NCBI RefSeq assembly: GCF_046736075.1
Contig: NZ_CP177163.1
Location: forward strand, 2,914,001-2,978,000
From: Stenotrophomonas sp046736075
GTDB lineage: Bacteria > Pseudomonadota > Gammaproteobacteria > Xanthomonadales > Xanthomonadaceae
Direction of reading: 5' to 3'
Length of the DNA: 64,000 bases
This document shows positions 25,042 through 31,931 of this stretch, piece after piece. Made by a program: the position numbers and the translations under genes. The notes under the pieces are model-generated. The model had not been told where the DNA came from, made no database searches, and saw only the letters and a program-made list of their open reading frames with translations. Each line of letters opens with the position of its first letter. Position 1 is the first letter of the stretch.

Positions 25042-26301
25042 ATGTCCGCCGATGCCGCCGCCATTCCCACCCCCCAGGCCACCTACGCACAGCGGGTGGC
25101 GTTCGTCTCGGAGATCGCCGGGCGCCTGCACAGCTATGGCACCACCGCGCAGCGGCTGGAAGCGGCCGTGGTGGCGCTGGCGCAGCGGCTGGACCTGGAC
25201 TGCGAGCCGTGGTCCAACCCGACCGGGCTGATCCTGAGTTTCAGCGACCCGACCAAGGCGATCGGCTCGTCGGACATCACCCGCGTGATCCGGCTGGCAC
25301 CGGGCGAAAACGATCTGCATAAACTCAGCATCGCCGACCAGATCACCGATGCGGTCGCCAATGGCACGATGAGCATCGCCCAGGGCCATACCGCCCTGCG
25401 CCAACTCGACAAGGACCCCGGTCGTCGCGGCAAGATCCGCATGATCCTGTCCTACAGCCTGGGCGCGGCCGGCGTGGCCGGGCTGTGGAAACTGCCGTGG
25501 CTGGACATCGCCACCGCCGGCATGATCGGGCTGCTGATCGGCCTGATGACGCTGTATACCGACCGTCGCCCCGCCAGCCGCGAGGCCAGCGAAGCGCTGG
25601 CGGCGCTGCTGGCTGGCACCGTGGCCGCGCTGGTGGCCTCGTTCATCGGCCCGCTCAATCTCAACACGGTGATCATCGCCTCGCTGGTGGTGATGCTGCC
25701 CGGCATGTCGCTGACCAACGCGGTCAACGAGCTGGCCAGCCAGCACTGGGTATCGGGCACCGCGCGCTTTGCCGGTGCGATCACCACCATCCTCAAGCTG
25801 ACCGTGGGCGCGGTGATCGCGGTGACCCTGTCGGGCATCATAGGGTTGGAGCCGCACGTGCGCGCGTCGCGGCCGCAGGCGGACTGGGTGGAATGGAGCG
25901 CGCTGCTGCTGGCGGCCTTTGCCTTCGCGATGCTGTTCAAGGCCAATCGCCGCGATTATCCGTGGGTGATGGCGGCTTCGGTGGCCGGGTATGCCATCTC
26001 CAAATTCGCCGGCCAGGCCTGGGGCCTGCCGGCCGGCATTTTCATGTCGGCGATGCTGATGACGGCAGCGGGCAATCTGTTCGGCCGGCTGGTGCAGCGC
26101 CCCGGCGCGATCATCCGCCTGCCCGGCATCATCATGCTGGTGCCCGGCAGCACCAGCCTGCGTGGCGTGCTTACCCTGGTGCAGCAGCAGGACATGAGCG
26201 CCGGCCAGACCGTGCTGATGACCGTGCTCAACGTGGTGATGGCACTGGTGGCCGGGCTGCTGTTCGGCAACCTGCTGATTCCGGCGCGCAAGAATCTCTG
26301 A
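25042..26301 (+). CDS. threonine/serine exporter family protein (ThrE-like)
   Basis: A 419-residue protein with the two-part ThrE layout: a cytoplasmic N-terminal region (SEIAGRLHSYGTTAQRLEAA) followed by five hydrophobic segments, then a second five-segment unit ending near residue 415. The SLVVMLPGMSLTNAVNEL and IIMLVPGSTSLRG strings are the paired family motifs. It would export threonine or serine. An upstream in-frame ATG (25009) is possible; 25042 matches the usual short N-terminus. A bidirectional terminator follows. Confidence 0.83.
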   Translation: MSADAAAIPTPQATYAQRVAFVSEIAGRLHSYGTTAQRLEAAVVALAQRLDLDCEPWSNPTGLILSFSDPTKAIGSSDITRVIRLAPGENDLHKLSIADQITDAVANGTMSIAQGHTALRQLDKDPGRRGKIRMILSYSLGAAGVAGLWKLPWLDIATAGMIGLLIGLMTLYTDRRPASREASEALAALLAGTVAALVASFIGPLNLNTVIIASLVVMLPGMSLTNAVNELASQHWVSGTARFAGAITTILKLTVGAVIAVTLSGIIGLEPHVRASRPQADWVEWSALLLAAFAFAMLFKANRRDYPWVMAASVAGYAISKFAGQAWGLPAGIFMSAMLMTAAGNLFGRLVQRPGAIIRLPGIIMLVPGSTSLRGVLTLVQQQDMSAGQTVLMTVLNVVMALVAGLLFGNLLIPARKNL

Positions 26302-26325
26302 GCGGCGCTGCGCTGGCGCAGAACC

Positions 26326-26353
26326 AAAAACGCCGGCACATGGCCGGCGTTTT
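26326..26353. terminator. bidirectional intrinsic terminator
   Basis: The arms AAAACGCCGGC and GCCGGCGTTTT flank a 5-base loop between the convergent thrE-like gene and the H-NS-like gene. The A-run on one side and T-run on the other make it work on both strands. Confidence 0.85.
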
Positions 26354-26373
26354 GAATGGCGGGCGCGCCGCGA

Positions 26374-26748
26374 TTACTTCTTGATCAGGAAATCTTCCGG
26401 CTTCTTGCCCTTGGCGGTGTGCGCGGCCAGCCAACGCGGCTGCTTGCCACGGCCGGTCCAGGTTTCCTTCGGGTTGGCCGGGTTGCGGTACTTCGGCGCA
26501 ACCTTGCCCAGTTTGCGCACGGCCTTCTTGGCCGGTGCGGTGGCGGCCTTGGCGGCACGGCCACGCGCCGGTACGGCGCCACCGAACAGCTCTTCCACCG
26601 AATAACCCTGCGCCTTGGCGAGCTTGGTCAGCTGCGCGCGCACCTTGCTGATGGCCGGCCGCTTGGCGACGATGGTCTGCTGCTTCTTCGCATTCTTGAT
26701 CAGTGCGCCCAGCTCTTTGGCGGACAGGCCGCTCAGGTCAATGCTCAT
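26374..26748 (-). CDS. H-NS histone family protein
   Basis: A 124-residue basic protein. The N-terminal ~55 residues are a helical oligomerisation region; a basic Ala/Lys linker follows; and the C-terminal YRNPANPKETWTGRGKQPRW is the H-NS DNA-binding core with its TWTGRG loop. Such proteins silence AT-rich or foreign DNA and act as global regulators in Xanthomonadaceae. GGAG lies 6 bases before the ATG, and the upstream DNA carries an AT-rich run (26760-26770), a feature H-NS proteins often bind, so autoregulation is possible. Confidence 0.93.
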   Translation of the reverse strand: MSIDLSGLSAKELGALIKNAKKQQTIVAKRPAISKVRAQLTKLAKAQGYSVEELFGGAVPARGRAAKAATAPAKKAVRKLGKVAPKYRNPANPKETWTGRGKQPRWLAAHTAKGKKPEDFLIKK

Positions 26749-26861
26749 TTACTACTCCGGAATATATATAAGGACAGGGTGAGCCGGTCCTTGGCATCGA
26801 CAACAGCATACATTCCCGGAAGTCCACGGTACAAACCCGGGGGAATAATCAATCACATCGT

Positions 26862-26896
26862 AAAACAGGAAAGCCGGGATATTGCACCCGGCTTTC
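26862..26896 (-). terminator. terminator of proS
   Basis: On the minus strand GAAAGCCGGG and CCCGGCTTTC form a perfect 10-base stem with an 8-base loop, followed by CTGTTTTA. It lies 6 bases after the proS stop. Confidence 0.75.
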
Positions 26897-26901
26897 TGTC
26901 A

Positions 26902-28593
26902 TCACGCGGTCAAGGTCGCCATCAGCGCCGAACGGTCCAGGTGCTGCGCCTCGCTGGCGCGGCGGGCACGGTATTCGTAGGTACCGGCGGCAAGGCCGCG
27001 GTCGGACACCACCACGCGGTGCGGAACGCCGATCAGTTCCATGTCGGCGAACATCGCACCCGGACGCAGGCCGCGGTCGTCCAGCGCGGCGTCCAGCCCG
27101 GCGGCCTGCAGTTCGGCGAGCAGCTCGGCAGCGGCGGCGGCAATGGTCTCGTCCTGCTTGGGGTTGATCACGCACACCACCACCTGCCACGGCGCCATCG
27201 CGTCGGGCCAGATAATGCCGGCGTCATCGTGGTTCTGCTCGATCGCCGCGGCGACGATGCGCGAGATACCCACGCCATAACAGCCCATCGCCATCACCGC
27301 AGCCTTGCCGTTTTCATCCAGCACGGTGGCGTTGAGCGCCTGCGCATATTGGCGGCCGAGCTGGAACACGTGGCCCACTTCGATACCGCGGGCGATTTTC
27401 AGCTCGCCGCCATCGGCGGCGCGGTCGCCTTCCTTCGCGTTGCGGATATCGGCCACTTCCGGCTCGGGCAGGTCGCGGCCCCAGTTGACGCCGGCGATAT
27501 GGGCACCGGCTTCATTGGCGCCGATCACGAAGTCGGCCAGGGCGGCGACGTCGCGGTCGGCGACGATGCGCACCGGCAGTGCCGGGCCGAGCGGCCCGAG
27601 GAAACCGGGTTCGCTGCCCAGGTGCGTGGCGATCTCCGCCTCGCTGGCCATGCGGTAGCCCTGCAGGCCGGCAACCTTGGCCAGCTTGATCTCGTTGACG
27701 TCGTGGTCGCCGCGCACCAGGGCCAGCACGAAGCCGGCCTCGCTCATGATCGCGATCGACTTGACCGTGCGCTCCAGGCCCAGGCCGAGCAGCGCGGCAA
27801 CAGCCTCGCAGGTCTTCTGGGTGGGCGTATCGACCTTGCGCAGCGCCTCGCTGGCGGCCGGGCGCGGGCCCGGGGCGGCAGCCACGGCCGCTTCCATGTT
27901 GGCCGCGTAGTCCGAGCCGGTGGAGAACACCAGTGCGTCCTCGCCGGAGTCGGCGATGACGTGGAATTCCTGCGAGGCGTCGCCGCCGATCGCGCCCGAA
28001 TCGGCCTGCACCATGCGGAAATCCAGGCCCAGGCGGGTGAAGATGCGGCTGTAGGCCGCCTTCATGTTTTCGTACTCGCGCACCAGGCACTCATCGTGCA
28101 GGTGGAAGGAGTAAGCGTCCTTCATCAGGAACTCGCGCGAACGCATCACGCCGAAACGCGGGCGGATCTCATCGCGGAACTTGGTCTGGATCTGGTAGAA
28201 ATTGACCGGCAGCTGCTTGTAGCTGGACAGCTCCTGGCGGGCGAAATCGGCCGCGGCCTCTTCGGCGGTGGGGCTGTAGCAGAACACCTGCTCCTTGCGG
28301 TCCTTGATCTTGAGCAGCTGCGGACCGAACTTTTCCCACCGGCCGGTGGCTTCCCACAGTTCCTTCGGCTGGATGGTCGGGATCTGGAACTCGACCGCGC
28401 CGGCACGATCCATTTCCTCGCGCACGATGCGTTCGACCTTGCGCAGCACGCGCAGGCCCAGCGGCGACCAGGTGTACAGCCCCGAGGCCAGCTTGCGGAT
28501 CATGCCCGCGCGCAGCATCAAGCGGTGGCTGGTGAGCTCCGCGTCGCTGGGTGTTTCCTTGGTGGTGTGCAGGTGGAACTGGGAGAGGCGCAT
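26902..28593 (-). CDS. proS: prolyl-tRNA synthetase (bacterial type with editing domain)
   Basis: A 563-residue class II synthetase. Motif 1/2 elements lie in the first 200 residues (TSHRLMLRAGMIRKLASGLY, KFRDEIRPRFGVMRSREFLM), a YbaK-like editing insertion at about 225-380, and the GIGxxR-like motif 3 string GCYGVGISRIVAA near residue 445. The anticodon-binding domain closes the protein. The length matches the usual ~565-570. It is a single gene with its own terminator. Confidence 0.95.
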   Translation of the reverse strand: MRLSQFHLHTTKETPSDAELTSHRLMLRAGMIRKLASGLYTWSPLGLRVLRKVERIVREEMDRAGAVEFQIPTIQPKELWEATGRWEKFGPQLLKIKDRKEQVFCYSPTAEEAAADFARQELSSYKQLPVNFYQIQTKFRDEIRPRFGVMRSREFLMKDAYSFHLHDECLVREYENMKAAYSRIFTRLGLDFRMVQADSGAIGGDASQEFHVIADSGEDALVFSTGSDYAANMEAAVAAAPGPRPAASEALRKVDTPTQKTCEAVAALLGLGLERTVKSIAIMSEAGFVLALVRGDHDVNEIKLAKVAGLQGYRMASEAEIATHLGSEPGFLGPLGPALPVRIVADRDVAALADFVIGANEAGAHIAGVNWGRDLPEPEVADIRNAKEGDRAADGGELKIARGIEVGHVFQLGRQYAQALNATVLDENGKAAVMAMGCYGVGISRIVAAAIEQNHDDAGIIWPDAMAPWQVVVCVINPKQDETIAAAAAELLAELQAAGLDAALDDRGLRPGAMFADMELIGVPHRVVVSDRGLAAGTYEYRARRASEAQHLDRSALMATLTA

Positions 28594-28750
28594 CGTCGGC
28601 TTCGCTGAACGGCGGAAAGCCTACATTCTGCCAGCCCGGCCCCGATCGACCAACGGTCAGGTGGGACGGGGGCAGCGGTCCGGACGGGCCGGCCGGGACG
28701 GCGGGCGTACTGCCAGGCGTCTGCGCGGGCCGGCGATGGCCCCGCTTGGC

Positions 28751-29131
28751 TCAGCCGGCCGGCTTGCAGTAGGCCTTGATGGCCGCTTCGGCCAGCGCCT
28801 TCTGGGCGCCGCGCTGTTCGTCGTTCAAGGCGGTTTCGGCCTTGCCATCGCCATCGGTGTCCTGCATGACCGCACCCTGGCCGTTGAGCAGGGTCAGGTT
28901 GCTGCGGGCGGTGCTGCAGTCGGCCGACTCGGCGGCGGGGGCCGCGGCCTGGGCGCGCGGGCCGGCGGGATCGCGGGTCTGCACCTGGCGCGTCTCGAAG
29001 GTCTTGCCGGCCGGCGGCTTCTCCGAATACTGGGTGACGCCGTTGGCGTCCTTCCACTTGTAGACGGTACCGGCACTGGCGGTGGCGCTGGCAAGCAGCA
29101 GCAGGCAGCACAGAGAGGGCAGGGCACGCAT
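28751..29131 (-). CDS. DUF4124-domain periplasmic protein
   Basis: A 126-residue protein with a cleavable signal peptide (about residues 1-21, ending ASATASA) and then the DUF4124 pattern VYKWKDANGVTQYSEKPPAG. A C-terminal stretch (DTDGDGKAE) looks like a calcium-binding loop. The function of the family is unknown. GGAG lies 6 bases before the chosen ATG at 29131; an open frame upstream lacks a signal sequence. It is divergent from pssA. Confidence 0.8.
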   Translation of the reverse strand: MRALPSLCCLLLLASATASAGTVYKWKDANGVTQYSEKPPAGKTFETRQVQTRDPAGPRAQAAAPAAESADCSTARSNLTLLNGQGAVMQDTDGDGKAETALNDEQRGAQKALAEAAIKAYCKPAG

Positions 29132-29243
29132 GGCAACTCCGGGCATCAGGGCAGGTGCGCGATTGCAGCATCCCGGTGGCGCGCTGGCAAGCCGGGCGGC
29201 CCGCACTGCCCCAAAGGGCGCCACACCCTCTAAACTGGCCGGC

Positions 29244-30023
29244 ATGGATCAGATGAAACCCCCGCCGCGCAACCGCAGCATCTACCTGCTGCCCAACCTG
29301 TTCACCACCGCAGGCCTGTTCGCCGGCTTCTACGCGATCATCGCGGCGGCCAACGGCGATTTCGTCAATGCCGCCATCGCGGTGTTCGTGGCTGCGGTCA
29401 TGGATGGCCTGGACGGGCGGGTCGCACGGCTGACCGGCACCAGCAGCGAATTCGGGGTGCAATACGACTCGCTGGCCGATCTGGTCAGCTTCGGCATGGC
29501 CCCGGCCCTGGTGATGTACCACTGGTCGCTGTCCTGGCTGAAATTCGACGATCCGGTGATGGGCCGGGTCGGCTGGGCGGTCGCCTTCCTGTATGCCGCC
29601 TGCGCGGCGCTGCGCCTGGCGCGTTTCAACACCCAGGTCACCGTGGTCGACAAGCGCTGGTTCATCGGCCTGGCCAGCCCTGCCGCAGCCGGTCTGATGA
29701 TGTCCTTCGTCTGGGCGTTCGCCGACGGCAACCTGGGCTGGGACGGCAACCAGTTGCGCTACGTGGCGCTCGGCGTGACGCTGGTGGCGGCCCTGCTGAT
29801 GGTCAGCCGCATCCGCTTCTGGAGCTTCAAGGGCAGTGGCGAGAAGGGCCCGCGCGCCGACCGCGTGCCGTTCCTGGCACTGGCCCTGGTGCCGATCGGC
29901 ATCGCCATCATGGTCATCGACCTGCCGCGCGTGCTGTTCGCGGTGGGCGTGCTGTACGCCCTGTCCGGCCCGGTCTACTGGCTGTGGCAGCGCACCCGCA
30001 AGACGGCCGAGCCGGGCGCGTGA
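29244..30023 (+). CDS. pssA: CDP-diacylglycerol--serine O-phosphatidyltransferase
   Basis: A 259-residue integral membrane enzyme of the CDP-alcohol phosphatidyltransferase family. The catalytic pattern begins at about residue 54: MDGLDGRVARLTG, then FGVQYDSLADL, giving D-G-x2-x-A-R-x8-G-x3-D-x3-D. It makes phosphatidylserine, the precursor of phosphatidylethanolamine. The ATG at 29244 is chosen over upstream in-frame codons because the family starts with a short basic N-terminus before the first membrane helix. Its stop overlaps the next GTG by 4 bases. Confidence 0.93.
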   Translation: MDQMKPPPRNRSIYLLPNLFTTAGLFAGFYAIIAAANGDFVNAAIAVFVAAVMDGLDGRVARLTGTSSEFGVQYDSLADLVSFGMAPALVMYHWSLSWLKFDDPVMGRVGWAVAFLYAACAALRLARFNTQVTVVDKRWFIGLASPAAAGLMMSFVWAFADGNLGWDGNQLRYVALGVTLVAALLMVSRIRFWSFKGSGEKGPRADRVPFLALALVPIGIAIMVIDLPRVLFAVGVLYALSGPVYWLWQRTRKTAEPGA

Positions 30024-30505
30024 GTTCGCCGGTGCTGCCGCCGCTGTGGTCCCCGGCGCAGCAGTCGTGGCTGCAGGCGATGGGCTACACCGTGTTCGTG
30101 GACGGCAGTGTGGCGCCCGAGCCGGTGGCGTCACCGGTGGCGCAGATCGAATTGAGCGCGGCGCCGGTGGTGACGCGCGCGCCGGCCGCGCCGGACACAC
30201 GGCCGGATGTCGCCCCGGTCGCGCCCCGGGTCCCCGCCGAGGTGCCGGTACGGCGTAACGCCCCGGTTGCGGCCGACGCCCCGGATGCGGCGCCGGCGCG
30301 CACGCGCGGTGGCCGCCGGCCGGCCGTGCAGATGCCCGACCGCCTGCAGATCGCCCTGCTGCGTGCCTCCGGCTGCAACCCCAACGCGCCGGAAACACAG
30401 GCGCTGATGGCCGGTTGGGCGCTGGACGAGCTGCGCGGCAATCCGGCCGCCAAGCGTGCGCTGTGGCCGCAGCTGCGTGCCCTGCGCAGGCAGGCCAGAT
30501 CGTGA
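30020..30505 (+). CDS. holD: putative DNA polymerase III psi subunit (HolD-like)
   Basis: A 161-residue protein that would usually be called hypothetical. Two short regions resemble E. coli HolD as I recall it: an N-terminal W-rich segment (LWSPAQQSWLQAMGYTVF), where psi contacts chi, and a C-terminal LDELRGNPAAKRALWPQL, close to the HolD LTDLRANPTARAALW. Between them lies a low-complexity Ala/Pro/Val/Arg stretch (about residues 37-105). The next gene is rimI, as downstream of holD in E. coli. The GTG start overlaps the pssA stop (GTGA) and the stop overlaps rimI likewise. Psi links chi and SSB to the clamp loader. Confidence 0.65.
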   Translation: MSSPVLPPLWSPAQQSWLQAMGYTVFVDGSVAPEPVASPVAQIELSAAPVVTRAPAAPDTRPDVAPVAPRVPAEVPVRRNAPVAADAPDAAPARTRGGRRPAVQMPDRLQIALLRASGCNPNAPETQALMAGWALDELRGNPAAKRALWPQLRALRRQARS

Positions 30506-30999
30506 GTGCGGTCAGCTCGCCGCGGCCGTTGTCGCTGCGCGCGCTGCGCGAGAGCGATCTCAACGCGGTGATGGCGATCGAGGTGCGTGGCTATCCCTAT
30601 CCGTGGACCCGTGGAATCTTCCAGGACTGCCTGCGCGCCGGCTACCCGGCCCTGGCGCTGGAAGAAGATGGCCTGCTGATGGGCTACGGCGTGCTGAGCA
30701 TCGCCGCCGATGAGGCGCATGTGCTCAACGTCTGTGTGGACCCGCTGTGCCAGTCGCGCGGGCACGGTCGTTTCCTGCTGCGCGCGCTGGTCAAGCTGGC
30801 GCGCGACCACGGTGCGCAGCGGGTGTTCCTGGAAGTGCGTCCGTCCAACACGCCGGCGCTGGCGCTGTACCACAGCGAAGGCTTCAACGAGATCGGCCGC
30901 CGGCCGCGCTACTACCCGGCCCGCGATGGGCGCGAGGATGCGCTGGTGATGGCGATGGAACTGGTGGACGACGACATCCAGGCGATGCCGCCGCTGTAG
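30502..30999 (+). CDS. rimI: ribosomal protein bS18-alanine N-acetyltransferase
   Basis: A 165-residue GNAT enzyme. The acetyl-CoA loop is in QSRGHGRFLLRAL, and the substrate-facing string EVRPSNTPALALYHSEGFNEIG RR is characteristic of RimI. It acetylates the N-terminal alanine of ribosomal protein S18. The GTG start is fixed by the 4-base overlap with the upstream holD-like gene. The frame could extend upstream but only into that gene. It converges with the EamA gene. Confidence 0.9.
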   Translation: MSAVSSPRPLSLRALRESDLNAVMAIEVRGYPYPWTRGIFQDCLRAGYPALALEEDGLLMGYGVLSIAADEAHVLNVCVDPLCQSRGHGRFLLRALVKLARDHGAQRVFLEVRPSNTPALALYHSEGFNEIGRRPRYYPARDGREDALVMAMELVDDDIQAMPPL

Positions 31000-31006
31000 C
31001 CAGGCA

Positions 31007-31831
31007 TCACGCGATCCGCAGCACCGCGGCGCCGAGCACGATCACCCCGGCGGCCATCCAGCGCTGGCGGTCGACCCGCTCGTGCAGGACGAACGCGGAG
31101 ATCAGGATGCCGAACAGGATCGAGGTTTCGCGCAGCGCCGAGATCATCGCCACCGGCGCGATGGTCATCGCCCACAGGGCCAGCGCATACGAGGTCAGCG
31201 TGCCGATGCCGCCGATCAGGCCGTAGGTCCAGTTGCGTCGTGCGTACGCCCGCAGCGCCGGTGCGCGCGTGTACAGCGCCCAGATCGGCAGGGGCAGCCC
31301 GGACAGCAGGAACAGCCACAGCGTATAGCTCAGCGCGGCGCCGGAATGGCGCGCGCCCCAGGCATCGACCAGGGTATAGGTGGCGATCACGCCGGCGTTG
31401 AGCAGGGGTAGCCACAGGTGCCGCCGCGCCTGGCCGCGGGCCATGATCAGGATGCCCGTGCAGACCAGCGCGATCCCGCCCCAGGCCAGCGGCGGCAGCG
31501 TCTCGCCGACCACGAAGGTGCCCACCAGCGCCACCAGGAGCGGTGCGCAGCCGCGCATCAGCGGATAGGACGCGCTCATGTCCGTGACCCGGTAGGTGCG
31601 GGCCACCAGCACGTAGTACGTCACCTGCAACAGCGTCGATGCCGCCAGCCACGGCCAGCTCACGCGGGCGGGTGCCGGCACGAAGGGCAGGGCAAGGGCA
31701 GCGATCAGGGCGGCCGAGCCGGTCACCAGGATCGTGGTCAGCAGCGTGTCGCTGCCGCGTTTGACGATGGCGTTCCAGCTGGCATGCAGCGCGGCGGCAA
31801 ACACCACCACGAGGAAAATGGTCAGCGACAT
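31007..31831 (-). CDS. EamA/DMT-family transporter
   Basis: A 274-residue protein with about ten hydrophobic segments arranged as two five-helix EamA repeats; SALRETSILFGILISAFVLHE in the second repeat (last 60 residues) is typical of the drug/metabolite transporter superfamily. The substrate is unknown. There is no partner gene: it lies between convergent rimI and the valS 3' end. The start ATG is at 31829-31831. Confidence 0.8.
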   Translation of the reverse strand: MSLTIFLVVVFAAALHASWNAIVKRGSDTLLTTILVTGSAALIAALALPFVPAPARVSWPWLAASTLLQVTYYVLVARTYRVTDMSASYPLMRGCAPLLVALVGTFVVGETLPPLAWGGIALVCTGILIMARGQARRHLWLPLLNAGVIATYTLVDAWGARHSGAALSYTLWLFLLSGLPLPIWALYTRAPALRAYARRNWTYGLIGGIGTLTSYALALWAMTIAPVAMISALRETSILFGILISAFVLHERVDRQRWMAAGVIVLGAAVLRIA

Positions 31832-31896
31832 CGTGTCGGTACGCGCTCCGTGTCAGAGCGCCCATGATGCCAGCAGTACCGCACGCTGGCCGGTAC

Positions 31897-31924
31897 ACCG
31901 GGGATGCGCAGGCGCATCCCCGGT
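31897..31924 (-). terminator. 13-bp hairpin downstream of valS
   Basis: Perfect 13-base arms (ACCGGGGATGCGC at 31897-31909 and its complement at 31912-31924) with a 2-base loop lie 7 bases after the valS stop. The near-palindromic form and lack of a T-run leave open a role other than termination. Confidence 0.55.
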
Positions 31925-31931
31925 CACCGCA

